Of a stretch of 64,000 nt of DNA, positions 51,024-59,758 are shown in pieces; the stretch's first letter is position 1; each line of letters opens with the position of its first letter. The position numbers were made by a program, and so were the translations under genes. Location of the stretch: positions 1,302,001-1,366,000 of the forward strand of contig NZ_JBBLYU010000001.1 in the NCBI RefSeq assembly GCF_037911135.1, written 5' to 3'. This stretch comes from Phaeobacter sp. A36a-5a (GTDB lineage: Bacteria; Pseudomonadota; Alphaproteobacteria; Rhodobacterales; Rhodobacteraceae). The notes below the pieces were generated by a model. That model was not told the origin of the DNA. It searched no databases and saw only the letters and a list, made by a program, of their open reading frames with translations.

Positions 51024-52052
51024 ATGACGAAGCGGATCAACCTGGCCCTTCAGGGCGGTGGCGCCCATGGGGCGTTCACCTGGGGGGTGCTGGACCGGCT
51101 GCTTGAAAGCGACGAGCTGGAGATTGCTGCCATCACCGGCACCTCTGCTGGAGCGCTCAACGGGGCTGCGTTGAAATCCGGGCTGGTGCATGGCGGTCCT
51201 GCCGGTGCGCGCGCCTGTCTCGATCAGCTTTGGCAGCGGATGGGAGCGGTCGGAGATCTGCGCTTTGCCCATTGGCTGGCGGGGCTTGATGCGGCGCCTT
51301 TGCTCGGAGCGCTGGACTGGATCGCGCCGTTTTCCCCGCGTGAGGCGATGGGGCAGATCCTGTCGCCTTACAGCTACGGGCCGTTTTATCGCAATCCGTT
51401 GACGCCTGTCGTTGAGGCATTCAATTTTGCCGAGGTCTGCGCGGATCAGGGGCCGCAGCTGTTTATCTGCGCCACTTCGGTGCGCAGCGGAAAGGTGCGG
51501 GTTTTTTCCGGTGACGAGGTCACAACCGATGCCATTCTTGCCTCGGCCTGCCTGCCCAACCTGTTTCAGGCGATCGAGATAGAGGACCCCAAGACCGGGC
51601 GTCTGGAACCATATTGGGACGGCGGCTATACCGGCAATCCGGCGCTGTTTCCGCTGTATCGGCCTGAGCTGCCGTCGGATGTGGTGATTGTCAGCATCAA
51701 CCCGCTGGAGCGCGATGAGCTGCCGCGGACGCCGCAGCAGATCCAGAACCGGGTTAATGAAATCAGCTTCAATTCCTCGCTGCTGCGTGAGTTGCGGGCG
51801 ATCTCCTTTGTTCAGCGGCTGTTGGCCGACGGGCATCTGGAGCCGGGACAAATGAAGCGGGTGCTGGTGCATATGATCGCTGATGATGATCTGATGCGGC
51901 AGCTATCGGTCAATACCAAGTTGATCCCGATCCCGCAGATCCTGGCAAAGCTGAAGGCGGCAGGCCGGGCCGCAGCGGAGGGCTTTCTGGAACAGGATTG
52001 CGCCGCGATCGGCGTCTCATCGACAGTGGATCTGGCCGAGATGTTTGGCTAA
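51024..52052 (+). CDS. Patatin-like phospholipase/esterase
   Basis: A 342-residue lipolytic enzyme using a Ser-Asp dyad. It has the oxyanion-hole loop ALQGGGAHGAFTWG, the nucleophile serine 41 in GTSAG, and the aspartate 199 in WDGGYTG, all three hallmarks of the patatin family. There is no signal peptide, so it acts in the cytoplasm or at the inner membrane. The start at 51024 has GGGAGG upstream; an ATG at 50985 is less likely. It follows bdhA, and this pairing makes a role in lipid or polyhydroxybutyrate granule turnover conceivable, but that is only context. Confidence 0.9.
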   Translation: MTKRINLALQGGGAHGAFTWGVLDRLLESDELEIAAITGTSAGALNGAALKSGLVHGGPAGARACLDQLWQRMGAVGDLRFAHWLAGLDAAPLLGALDWIAPFSPREAMGQILSPYSYGPFYRNPLTPVVEAFNFAEVCADQGPQLFICATSVRSGKVRVFSGDEVTTDAILASACLPNLFQAIEIEDPKTGRLEPYWDGGYTGNPALFPLYRPELPSDVVIVSINPLERDELPRTPQQIQNRVNEISFNSSLLRELRAISFVQRLLADGHLEPGQMKRVLVHMIADDDLMRQLSVNTKLIPIPQILAKLKAAGRAAAEGFLEQDCAAIGVSSTVDLAEMFG

Positions 52053-52096
52053 ATGCGGCCGCCCGTCAAGGAAACGGCCGGGGCTTAAGCGGAGGC

Positions 52097-52789
52097 TTAA
52101 TCTGCGCTGGGGTTGACAGGTTTGGTCGGATCCTTGGCGTTCGGATAGACAAGCCCGGCGGAAATCACCAGTTTTGCAGCTTCTTCCACGCTCATATCCA
52201 GCATGATGACGTCTTCTTCGGGGAAGAACAGCAGAAAGCCGGAGGTCGGGTTCGGCGTTGTCGGCACGAAGATCGACAGAAGGTTGCCGCCGGTTTCAGC
52301 GCGGTCGGCCACCTCGCCCTTGGCCGTGGTGGAGACAAAGCCGATCGCCCAGATGCCGCGGCGGGGATACTGGATCAGGCAGGCGGTATCAAAGCTGCGC
52401 TCGGTCTGGGCAAACACGGTTTCCGAGATCTGCTTGATCCCGGAGTAGATCGAGCGCACCACCGGCATGCGATCCACCAGGCTCTCGGCAAAGCCGATGA
52501 GCGAACGGCCTATGATCCCCTTGGCGATCCAGCCAACCACAATGGTGAACAGCAAGAAGATAATCAGCCCGACGCCACGCAGGTTGATCCCGATATACTG
52601 TTCTGGCCGCACGGTATGCGGCACCAGCGGCAGCACAACCCCGTCGATCCAGCCCATCACGGTCCATAGCAGCCAGATGGTCAAGCCAACCGGGGCAATG
52701 ACCACGATGCCGGTAAAGAAGGACGACCGCAGCCGGGCAAAAAGGCCGGGGCGGCGGGGGGTGGTTTCGTCGTCGAAGGGCGTGGTCAT
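52097..52789 (-). CDS. DUF502-family membrane protein
   Basis: A 230-residue inner-membrane protein. Two helices lie near the N-terminus ([28 protein letters not shown] and [22 protein letters not shown]). A cytoplasmic region follows with the DUF502 signature [16 protein letters not shown] and [22 protein letters not shown]. The ending STGGNLL-type motif is present as [47 protein letters not shown]. The function of the family is unknown. Its stop lies 44 bases from the patatin stop (convergent), and the next leftward gene upstream, psuG, ends about 85 bases away. Confidence 0.88.
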   Translation of the reverse strand: MTTPFDDETTPRRPGLFARLRSSFFTGIVVIAPVGLTIWLLWTVMGWIDGVVLPLVPHTVRPEQYIGINLRGVGLIIFLLFTIVVGWIAKGIIGRSLIGFAESLVDRMPVVRSIYSGIKQISETVFAQTERSFDTACLIQYPRRGIWAIGFVSTTAKGEVADRAETGGNLLSIFVPTTPNPTSGFLLFFPEEDVIMLDMSVEEAAKLVISAGLVYPNAKDPTKPVNPSAD

Positions 52790-52872
52790 CTGTGCGTTTC
52801 ACCAAAGAGGAACGTAAGGAAGCTAGGCAGGGAACTGCGCAACCGCAATGGGCAGCTGCGCAGAAAGACCTT

Positions 52873-53787
52873 TTATTGCTTCAAGTTGACCAATTCCTTG
52901 GCGATTTCCGCTGCGAGACGGGCATTGTTGCGCACCAGGGCAATATTGGCCTTGAGCGAGCGGCCCTCGGTCAGCTCAAAAATACGCTGCAGCAGGAAGG
53001 GGGTTACATCCTTGCCGCTGATGCCTTCCGCGTCCGCTTCGGACTGGGCCTGGGCCAGAACCGGGGCCAGATCCTCGGCTGCGATCTGGTCTGCTGCCGG
53101 GATCGGGTTCGCGATCAGCTGGCCACCGGGCAGCTCCATCGCCTGACGGGTGGCATGGGCACGGGCGATCTCTGCGGCGCTGTCCATGCGCAGGGGGGCG
53201 GCCAGATCCGAGGTTGAGGACCAGAACGCAGGGAAGCTGTCCTGACCATAGGCGATGACCGGCACGCCTTGGGTTTCCAGCACCTCGAGCGTCTTCGGGA
53301 TGTCGAGGATCGCCTTGGCGCCTGCGGCGACCACGGTTACCGGGGTCTGGGCCAGCTCCATAAGGTCGGCGGAAATGTCAAAGCTGGTCTCGGCGCCTTT
53401 GTGGACACCGCCGATGCCACCGGTGGCAAAGACGCTGATCCCGGCCAGCCGTGCGGCAATCATGGTGGCTGCGACGGTTGTTGCCCCGGTGCCGCCTGTG
53501 GCGATACAGGCCGGCATATCCGCGCGCGAGATCTTGGCGACGTTCTTTGCCTGGCCAAGCGCCTGCAGCTGATCGGGTTCAAGGCCGATGTGCAGCACGC
53601 CCTCGATCACGGCCATGGTGGCAGGCACCGCGCCTGCGGCGCGAATGTCGTCTTCGACCTGAGCGGCGACTTCGACGTTCTGCGGATAGGGCATGCCATG
53701 GGTGATGATGGTGCTTTCAAGCGCAACGATGGCATGGCCGGAGTCGCGGGCGGCGGCGACCTCGGCGGAAAATGTCATATTGATCAA
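52873..53787 (-). CDS. psuG: Pseudouridine-5'-phosphate glycosidase
   Basis: PsuG splits pseudouridine 5'-phosphate into uracil and ribose 5-phosphate, recycling the modified nucleoside from RNA breakdown. The 304-residue product has the family landmarks [71 protein letters not shown], and [18 protein letters not shown]. The open frame begins at TTG 53787, where AGGAG lies about 10 bases upstream; ATG 53778 is the alternative. Its start overlaps the stop of psuK, so kinase and glycosidase are coupled. Together they form the complete pseudouridine catabolic pathway. Confidence 0.94.
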   Translation of the reverse strand: MINMTFSAEVAAARDSGHAIVALESTIITHGMPYPQNVEVAAQVEDDIRAAGAVPATMAVIEGVLHIGLEPDQLQALGQAKNVAKISRADMPACIATGGTGATTVAATMIAARLAGISVFATGGIGGVHKGAETSFDISADLMELAQTPVTVVAAGAKAILDIPKTLEVLETQGVPVIAYGQDSFPAFWSSTSDLAAPLRMDSAAEIARAHATRQAMELPGGQLIANPIPAADQIAAEDLAPVLAQAQSEADAEGISGKDVTPFLLQRIFELTEGRSLKANIALVRNNARLAAEIAKELVNLKQ

Positions 53788-54746
53788 AGGGGTGGTTCTC
53801 CTGAAACATAGGTGGCAGCGGCTTTCAATGCCGACGCAAGGGAGGTTTCGCGGTCTTCGCCGCGGGCCTCGGCCGCGATATGAGCGGCCATGAAAGTGTC
53901 ACCGGCGCCGGTGACGCGCGCCACGGTCACGCGCGGTGGCGCCTGGGTGATCAGGCCATTGTGGTCGGCTTCGGTGGCGGTGCTGCCACCATCGGTGACC
54001 AGTACCCGCGCTGCGCCGCGATCCAGCATGGCGCGGGCAGCGGTGGCGCTGTCGGTGAAGTCGTCCTGACAGAGCAGACCGGCCTCTTCGAGGTTCACAT
54101 AGAGCGTGCCACAGCTGCGCAGCAGAAAGGGGCGCAGGCGTTCGGCCTTGCCCGGAGAGGCGGGCGCGACGCGCAGATCCGCCTTGGCAAAGATCGGGTC
54201 GGCAGTGATGTCGTCCAGCAGCGACAGCGTCAGATTGCCATCAAGCGCGACGGGACCGGTATAGGGCGTTTCCGCACTGCCAAGAGTACCATCGCTAAGC
54301 GGTCGCAGGATCTTGGCACCTGCGGCTTCAAGCGAATGGGCATCGGCGATCGCGGCAATCAGACCGTTGGCACCTTCGACGGCCATATAGCGGTCGGTGG
54401 GCAGATCTTCCGAGCGGTAGAGATGATCGGTGATAAGGCCGAGATGGGCACAGGCATGGACCAGCTCGTCACCCTCCGGGTCGCGCCCGATTGCGCTGAG
54501 CAGGGCCGGACGCAGACCAAAGCGGGCCAGTGTCATGGCGATATTCATCGCAACACCGCCGGGCAGGCGGCTGATACGTCCGGGCATATCGGATCCGCGC
54601 TGCATTTCAGCCGTGCAGCGGCCGATAATGTCCCAGAGGACGGAGCCAATGCAGAGGATGTCAGGCTGATCTGCGGCGGTGCCGTCGCCCAAGGCGGCCG
54701 GAGCCTCAGATCTAGGTGAAGCGGGAGAGTGCGGAACCTGTGTCAT
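53784..54746 (-). CDS. psuK: PfkB-family carbohydrate kinase, probable pseudouridine kinase
   Basis: A ribokinase-type kinase (320 residues from 54746) that phosphorylates pseudouridine before cleavage by PsuG. PfkB motifs are DILCIGSVLWDIIGRC at the N-terminus, the glycine-rich RLPGGVAMNIAMTLARFG, and the catalytic signature TVARVTGAGDTFMAAHIAAEA with the base Asp. The start at 54746 (MTQVPHSPASP) is preferred over the ATG at 54782, as GGGA lies upstream. The assignment to pseudouridine rests on the overlapping psuG gene; by sequence alone it could be any sugar kinase of the family. Confidence 0.9.
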   Translation of the reverse strand: MTQVPHSPASPRSEAPAALGDGTAADQPDILCIGSVLWDIIGRCTAEMQRGSDMPGRISRLPGGVAMNIAMTLARFGLRPALLSAIGRDPEGDELVHACAHLGLITDHLYRSEDLPTDRYMAVEGANGLIAAIADAHSLEAAGAKILRPLSDGTLGSAETPYTGPVALDGNLTLSLLDDITADPIFAKADLRVAPASPGKAERLRPFLLRSCGTLYVNLEEAGLLCQDDFTDSATAARAMLDRGAARVLVTDGGSTATEADHNGLITQAPPRVTVARVTGAGDTFMAAHIAAEARGEDRETSLASALKAAATYVSGEPPL

Positions 54747-54794
54747 AAATCCCGTATTGCCGCGTTTTTCCCGCACCCGCAAGGCGCAACCGAT

Positions 54795-55640
54795 CTAGGG
54801 AACCGCGAAAGTCAACGCCGCCCAATGGGTTTGCCAGACCGGTATGGGGCCTCTTTTGGTAGCGCCATCATCGGACGCACCCGCCTCGGCGTCCAGACTG
54901 CGCAGCACCACGGCGTCGAGCAGGTAGACGTGACCGGATTTGACCGGGATCGTCGCCCGCCCTTGGGAATCGCTGCGGGTCAATGTGACAGCGACATTGC
55001 CATCTGGGCTGCGCTCGAACACTTCGATCTGGGCGTCGGGGCGCGCGGCCCCCTCGAACAGCAGCTCAACCGGCAGGCCAGCGGTGAGATCGTCGGTGTA
55101 GGGGTTGGCCCGCGCCACGAACTCCGTCAACAGACCGGTTGCGCGATCCGCCCCGGCGCCGCTGCCTACCGAAACCAGCGATTTGGCGTGGCGGGTATAG
55201 CGCTCTGCAAAGCCCGCATCCGGCAGGTTGCGTGCGGCATGGCGGGACTTGATATCGGCGAAATCCTTATGGGCCGCAAATTTTGCGAACTCCTCCCAGG
55301 TCTTGTAGGTGAGCGTGTCCGGCGTGGTTTCGTGGACCACCACCAGCAGCCCCTCGGCCGGTGGCTCGAGCTGTAATGCCGGCATATCTCCCATCCGGCC
55401 AGCGTAGGGATGGGCACCGAGCTGATCCCAGACCTCGAAGCGGGCGATATTGCGGTCGAAATACGCCAGGCGCGACCCGCTGAAGAACTGCCCATTCCGC
55501 AGATCTGCCTGCACCGAGGCGCCTAATTTCACTTGATATTTTTCTGGCGCAATCCAAAACTCATGGGCAAGGGCGCGGCCGCCGATGATATTGGTGGCGA
55601 GCGTGAGCAGAATAAGAACAACAGGGTGGACAGAACGCAT
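54795..55640 (-). CDS. DUF4198-family periplasmic protein
   Basis: An exported protein of 281 residues with a signal peptide ending near GGRALA and the mature start HEFWIAPEKYQVKLGASVQADLRNG. This HEFWI opening is characteristic of the DUF4198 family, often annotated as a nickel uptake-associated periplasmic protein in operons with cobalt or nickel transporters. The chain continues as two beta-sandwich-like parts (FARFEVWDQLGAHP, and a C-terminal region FERSPDGNVAVTLTRSDSQGRATIPVKSGHVYLLDAVVL). It is divergent from the HupE/UreJ gene with the two starts about 75 bases apart, an arrangement that suggests a shared metal-related role. Confidence 0.8.
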   Translation of the reverse strand: MRSVHPVVLILLTLATNIIGGRALAHEFWIAPEKYQVKLGASVQADLRNGQFFSGSRLAYFDRNIARFEVWDQLGAHPYAGRMGDMPALQLEPPAEGLLVVVHETTPDTLTYKTWEEFAKFAAHKDFADIKSRHAARNLPDAGFAERYTRHAKSLVSVGSGAGADRATGLLTEFVARANPYTDDLTAGLPVELLFEGAARPDAQIEVFERSPDGNVAVTLTRSDSQGRATIPVKSGHVYLLDAVVLRSLDAEAGASDDGATKRGPIPVWQTHWAALTFAVP

Positions 55641-55713
55641 GGCGCAGATGGGACCTCTGGCTGGGACGCAGGATGACAGAGACGGGCAACGCGCGGCGTC
55701 GATGGAGGCTCCG

Positions 55714-56862
55714 GTGCGATGTCTTAGCCACGCCGGTCGCAGGCTCCCCCAGCTGAGCCGTCTGTTGCTGGTCTGGCTCTTCTGGAGCCTCTCCTACTCT
55801 AGTGTTTTTGCGCATGAAGTCACGCCGACGATTGCGGATTTTGAAATTGCCGACGGGCGGCTGAAGATGGACCTGCGTCTGAACGCCGAGGCATTTGTCG
55901 CAGGCATCGATCTTGATGGCGTGGACGATACGGATACCGTTGATCAGGCGCGGGACTATGACGACCTGCGCGGGCTTGGCCCGGATGAGCTGAAACCGAT
56001 GGTTCAGGTCTTTGCCGAAGACTGGCTGCAGGCGCTGCGGATCGAGGCGGGTGGCGATATCGCACTGGAGGTGGTCGGGATCGTGATCCCGGAGCCGGGT
56101 GACGTGAGCCTGCCGCGCAGCAGCATCCTGCAGCTGTCGGGCGAGGTTCCCACCGGTGCACGCGGGCTGAAGATCGGCTGGCCCAAGGGATCAGGCGGTG
56201 TGGTGTTGCGTCAGAACGGTGTGGAAGGTCCTTATACCGGCTATCTGCAAGGTGGCGAGACCACGCCAACCATTCCGCTGTCCGGCGGGCTGGCCAAGAC
56301 GCCAAGCGAGGCCTTCGTCGACTATGTGCCGGTCGGGTATACGCATATCCTGCCAAAGGGGCTGGATCATATTCTGTTTGTACTGGGGTTGTTCTTCTTC
56401 AGCACCCGGCTGCGGCCGCTGATATGGCAGATCAGTGCGTTTACCGTAGCGCATACAATCACGCTGGCGCTCGGGGCATTGGGGCTGGTGCAGATCAACC
56501 CGGCCATAGTTGAGCCGCTGATCGCAGGATCCATCGTGTTTGTCGCGGTTGAGAATATCTTTGCCCGCAAGCTGCACAGCTGGCGCACTCTGGTGATCTT
56601 TGGCTTTGGTCTGTTGCACGGCTTGGGATTTGCCTCGGTGCTGGGCGAATTCGGCCTGCCTGAGGCGCAGTTTCTGCCGGCACTCCTGGGATTCAATGTT
56701 GGCGTTGAACTGGGGCAGCTGACCGTTGTCGGCGCGGCCTATGGGCTGCTGGGGTTCTGGTTCTGGCGGCATCCGAAATACCGCGGCCGGGTTGCCATCC
56801 CCGCCAGTTTCACCATCGCGCTGATCGGCGGATACTGGTGCGTGGAGCGTCTGTTCCTCTGA
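55714..56862 (+). CDS. HupE/UreJ-family membrane protein
   Basis: A 382-residue protein with a signal peptide, an extracytoplasmic domain (about residues 40-230) and a C-terminal membrane domain of about six helices (LFFFSTRLRPLIWQISAFTVAHTITLALGAL and on). The membrane part is of the HupE/UreJ type, a group linked to nickel uptake for hydrogenase and urease, and it carries the His-Asp-His motif THILPKGLDHILF. GTG 55714 is chosen because GGAGG lies 5 bases ahead. An in-frame ATG at 55702 and others back to 55585 lack this support and would run into the divergent DUF4198 gene. No hydrogenase or urease gene is seen, so the cargo is unclear. Confidence 0.78.
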   Translation: MRCLSHAGRRLPQLSRLLLVWLFWSLSYSSVFAHEVTPTIADFEIADGRLKMDLRLNAEAFVAGIDLDGVDDTDTVDQARDYDDLRGLGPDELKPMVQVFAEDWLQALRIEAGGDIALEVVGIVIPEPGDVSLPRSSILQLSGEVPTGARGLKIGWPKGSGGVVLRQNGVEGPYTGYLQGGETTPTIPLSGGLAKTPSEAFVDYVPVGYTHILPKGLDHILFVLGLFFFSTRLRPLIWQISAFTVAHTITLALGALGLVQINPAIVEPLIAGSIVFVAVENIFARKLHSWRTLVIFGFGLLHGLGFASVLGEFGLPEAQFLPALLGFNVGVELGQLTVVGAAYGLLGFWFWRHPKYRGRVAIPASFTIALIGGYWCVERLFL

Positions 56863-56926
56863 CCGGCGGTGGCGCCGGTCAGCTTCGTTTCCGATATGTG
56901 GCCTTGGCCAGACAAAATGGGCGGTC

Positions 56927-57562
56927 TCAGCCTTCCATTGCGGCCATCAGCTGCCGCAGACTCGCCAGAGGATCTTCCTCGCGCCAGATCTCATCGCCGA
57001 TACCGAAGAAATCAGTATAGGGTGCCAGATCACGGACCAGATCAACGGTCAGCCCGCCTTCGGCGACCACGGGTACTTCGATCATCTGCGACCACCATTC
57101 AAACAGGTCTTTCTGCGCCTGATTGCCATCGCCAAGCCCGGAGGTGCCAATCGGGCCAAAGCTGACGTAATCAGCGCCGGCTTCGGCAGCGGTCAACCCG
57201 TCGTGGCGTGAGGCACCGCAGAAACTGCCGACAATGGCATCGGCGCCAAGCGCCTTGCGCGCGGCGCGCACCGGGCGGGCTGAATCGGAGAGATGCACGC
57301 CGTCAAGGCCGAGACGCTCGGCGAGGATCTGATGATCGGTGATCACAATCGCCACATCGCGGGCATGGGCGACAGCGCGCAGCGCATCGCCGGCACGGCT
57401 CAGCGTGTCCTCATCGCGGCTGGCCAGCTCCAGCCGGACGCAGGCGATCTCCACTTCATCCAGCACCCGCGCCAGCTGGTCGGGAAACCGGCCAAGCTCA
57501 AAACTGGGAGGTGTCGTCAGATAGATCTGCGGCGTTTCGGGGGCGTCAGCGGGGCTGTCCAT
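56927..57562 (-). CDS. Thiamine phosphate synthase-like protein
   Basis: A 211-residue TIM-barrel protein of the ThiE/TenI family. ThiE couples the pyrimidine and thiazole phosphates to thiamine phosphate. Motifs include the start QIYLTTPPSFELGRFPDQLARVLDE, VAIVITDHQILAERLGLDGVHLSD, GSFCGASRHDGLTAAEAGADYVSFGPIGTSG with the GPIGTS phosphate loop, and VPVVAEGGLTVDLVRDLAPYTDFFGIGDEIW. The C-terminal EEDPLASLRQLMAAMEG is usual. There are no other thiamine genes nearby, so it could be a paralogue of ThiE rather than the biosynthetic enzyme. The start at 57562 has AGGAG 8 bases upstream. Confidence 0.85.
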   Translation of the reverse strand: MDSPADAPETPQIYLTTPPSFELGRFPDQLARVLDEVEIACVRLELASRDEDTLSRAGDALRAVAHARDVAIVITDHQILAERLGLDGVHLSDSARPVRAARKALGADAIVGSFCGASRHDGLTAAEAGADYVSFGPIGTSGLGDGNQAQKDLFEWWSQMIEVPVVAEGGLTVDLVRDLAPYTDFFGIGDEIWREEDPLASLRQLMAAMEG

Positions 57563-57769
57563 CGGGAGGGCTCCTGTTCAGTGGTTGTCGGTGTTTAGCG
57601 CATCTGCCACTGGACGCAAGGATTTGGCGACATCCCGGGTGGGATATTTCCGTGTGATGCTACGCTCATTATGCGGGAATATAGCAGCGTTTGCACAGAA
57701 GTCCCGCGACCGAGCCTTGCCCATCAGGGCCGCGCCGATTAGAGCAGAGCAGATTTTTTGGAGAAACGG

Positions 57770-58516
57770 ATGCCCAGCGACACCCCTCAACCCGCTTTTG
57801 TCCTCGTGCGCCCGCAGATGGGCGAGAATATCGGCGCCGCCGCCCGGGCGATGTGGAACTTCGGGCTGGACCGGATGCGCATCGTGGCCCCGCGCGATGG
57901 CTGGCCGAACCCCAAGGCGGTGGCCATGGCTTCTGGTGCTGGGCGGCTCTTGGATGAGGCGCAGCTGGCCGAAGATCTGGCAGGCGCCATCGCGGATTGC
58001 GATTTTGTCTTTGCCACGACGGCGCGCCCGCGTGAGCTGACCAAACCGGTCTACAGCCCCGAGGCGGCGATGAAGCTGGCTGCGGAGAAAATTGCAGCTG
58101 GCGAACGGGTGGCCGTGATGTTCGGACCCGAACGGGCGGGCCTTGAGAATGAGGACATCGCCCGAGCCAATGCCATCATATCGGTTCCGGTGAACCCGGA
58201 TTTCGCCTCGCTCAACCTTGGTCAATGCGTCCTGCTCACCGCTTATGAATGGCGCAGGCAGGTGACTGAGGTGATGCCGGTTGTGACCGACCTTGGCAAA
58301 TCGGATTGGGCCACTCATGGCGATGTTGATGCGCTGGTCAATCACTATGAGGAACGGCTGGACGAGGCTGGTTTCTTTTTTCCGCCGGACAAGGCCCCAA
58401 GCATGAAGACGGTGTTTCGCAACCTGTTCAGCCGGATGCCGCTGACCCGCGCCGATGTGCAGATGCTGCACGGGATCATGCGACAGATGGTCCGCTGGAA
58501 AGAAAAACGCGACTGA
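57770..58516 (+). CDS. TrmH/TrmJ-type RNA methyltransferase
   Basis: A SPOUT-superfamily 2'-O-ribose methyltransferase of 248 residues. The AdoMet-binding knot shows in FVLVRPQMGENIGAAARAMWNFGL (motif 1), ERVAVMFGPERAGLENEDIARAN (motif 2) and PVNPDFASLNLGQCVLLTAYEW (motif 3). These are close to TrmJ, which methylates residue 32 of tRNA. An extra C-terminal region (about 165-248) is rich in helices and charged residues. The ATG at 57770 (MPSDTPQPAFVLVRPQ) is preceded by GGAG; an in-frame TTG at 57758 is an alternative. The gene stands alone between a divergent ThiE-like gene and ctaA. Confidence 0.9.
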   Translation: MPSDTPQPAFVLVRPQMGENIGAAARAMWNFGLDRMRIVAPRDGWPNPKAVAMASGAGRLLDEAQLAEDLAGAIADCDFVFATTARPRELTKPVYSPEAAMKLAAEKIAAGERVAVMFGPERAGLENEDIARANAIISVPVNPDFASLNLGQCVLLTAYEWRRQVTEVMPVVTDLGKSDWATHGDVDALVNHYEERLDEAGFFFPPDKAPSMKTVFRNLFSRMPLTRADVQMLHGIMRQMVRWKEKRD

Positions 58517-58607
58517 GACGCGACTTCGGGCCGATTTGCGCCATAGTCGCCCACTGGACGGGGTCGCGTCTGCGGCCTAGCTTGACGGGAAATTGGAAGA
58601 GGCAAGC

Positions 58608-59756
58608 ATGAGCAAGCGCAGCATTTTCGAAGAGGTGTCCGGCAATGAGCCGCAGGAGCGCCCGCAGGCGCAACCGGGCGGCATCGACCGTGCCCGCCGT
58701 GGCGCAAGGGGGGCAATCCGCGCGTGGCTTGCGGTGCTCTTTGCGCTGGTGGTGGCAATGATCGTGGTGGGCGGGCTGACGCGCCTGACCGACAGCGGTC
58801 TGTCGATCACCGAATGGCGGCCGATCACCGGCGCGATCCCCCCCATGACCGAGGCAGACTGGCAGGCGGAGTTCGACAAATACAAGGAAATCGACCAGTG
58901 GCGCATTGCCAACCAATGGATGCAGCTGGCCGACTTCAAGGAAATCTACTGGTGGGAATGGGGCCATCGCCAACTGGGCCGCGTTATTGGTCTGGTCTGG
59001 GCGCTGGGGTTCCTAGGTTTTGCGCTGGCGCGGCAGATCCCGGTCGGCTGGACCGGACGTCTGGCGCTACTGGGTGTTCTGGGCGGCGTGCAGGGCGCGA
59101 TCGGCTGGTGGATGGTGGAATCGGGTGTCACGCAGGGTGAAGGCATGACCTCGGTTGCCTCTTACCGGCTGGCGACGCATCTGGGGCTCGCCTTTGTCAT
59201 TCTGGGGTTCATTTCCTGGTATATGTTCCTGCTGGGGCGCGAGGATCGCGATCTGATGCAGGCGCGTCGCGCTAAGGAGGCCAAGCTGTTCGGCCTGTCG
59301 ACCGGGCTATTGCATTTCAGCTTCTTGCAGATCCTTCTGGGCGCGCTGGTTGCCGGTATTGATGCGGGCCGTTCCTACACCGACTGGCCGCTGATGGGGG
59401 GGCAGATCCTGCCGCCGCAGCCCTTCATGCTGGAGCCACTCTGGACCAATTTCTTTGAAAACCCCGGCCTTGTGCAGTTCATTCACCGCGTCAGCGGATA
59501 TCTCCTGTTGGCCTTTGGCGTTGTTGTCTGGCTGCGGGGCAGAGGCAGCGCCCATCCGCGGACGCGCTTTGCCTTTAACGCGGTCTTTGCGGCGCTGCTG
59601 TTGCAAATGGTTCTGGGTATTGTCACCGTGCTCTATGCCGCACCCTGGCAGGTTGCGATCCTGCATCAGCTGATGGCTGTTTGCCTCTGGGTCCTGATCC
59701 TCAGGGCGCGGTATCTGTCGGGCTATCCGATTGCAACTTCGATTAAGGATCACTGA
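58608..59756 (+). CDS. ctaA: Heme A synthase (COX15/CtaA family)
   Basis: An inner-membrane enzyme (382 residues, eight helices) that oxidises the methyl group of heme O to a formyl group, giving heme A for cytochrome c oxidase. A basic cytoplasmic N-terminus leads into LAVLFALVVAMIVVGGLTRLTDSGLSITEWRPITGAIPP, a COX15 signature. The heme-ligand histidines appear in WWEWGHRQLGRVIGLVW, YRLATHLGLAFVI, FIHRVSGYLLLAFG and VAILHQLMAV. The start at 58608 (MSKRSIFEEVSG) has GGAAGAGG upstream. The organism therefore has an aa3-type oxidase. The M32 peptidase gene starts 3 bases after its stop. Confidence 0.95.
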   Translation: MSKRSIFEEVSGNEPQERPQAQPGGIDRARRGARGAIRAWLAVLFALVVAMIVVGGLTRLTDSGLSITEWRPITGAIPPMTEADWQAEFDKYKEIDQWRIANQWMQLADFKEIYWWEWGHRQLGRVIGLVWALGFLGFALARQIPVGWTGRLALLGVLGGVQGAIGWWMVESGVTQGEGMTSVASYRLATHLGLAFVILGFISWYMFLLGREDRDLMQARRAKEAKLFGLSTGLLHFSFLQILLGALVAGIDAGRSYTDWPLMGGQILPPQPFMLEPLWTNFFENPGLVQFIHRVSGYLLLAFGVVVWLRGRGSAHPRTRFAFNAVFAALLLQMVLGIVTVLYAAPWQVAILHQLMAVCLWVLILRARYLSGYPIATSIKDH

Positions 59757-59758
59757 GA

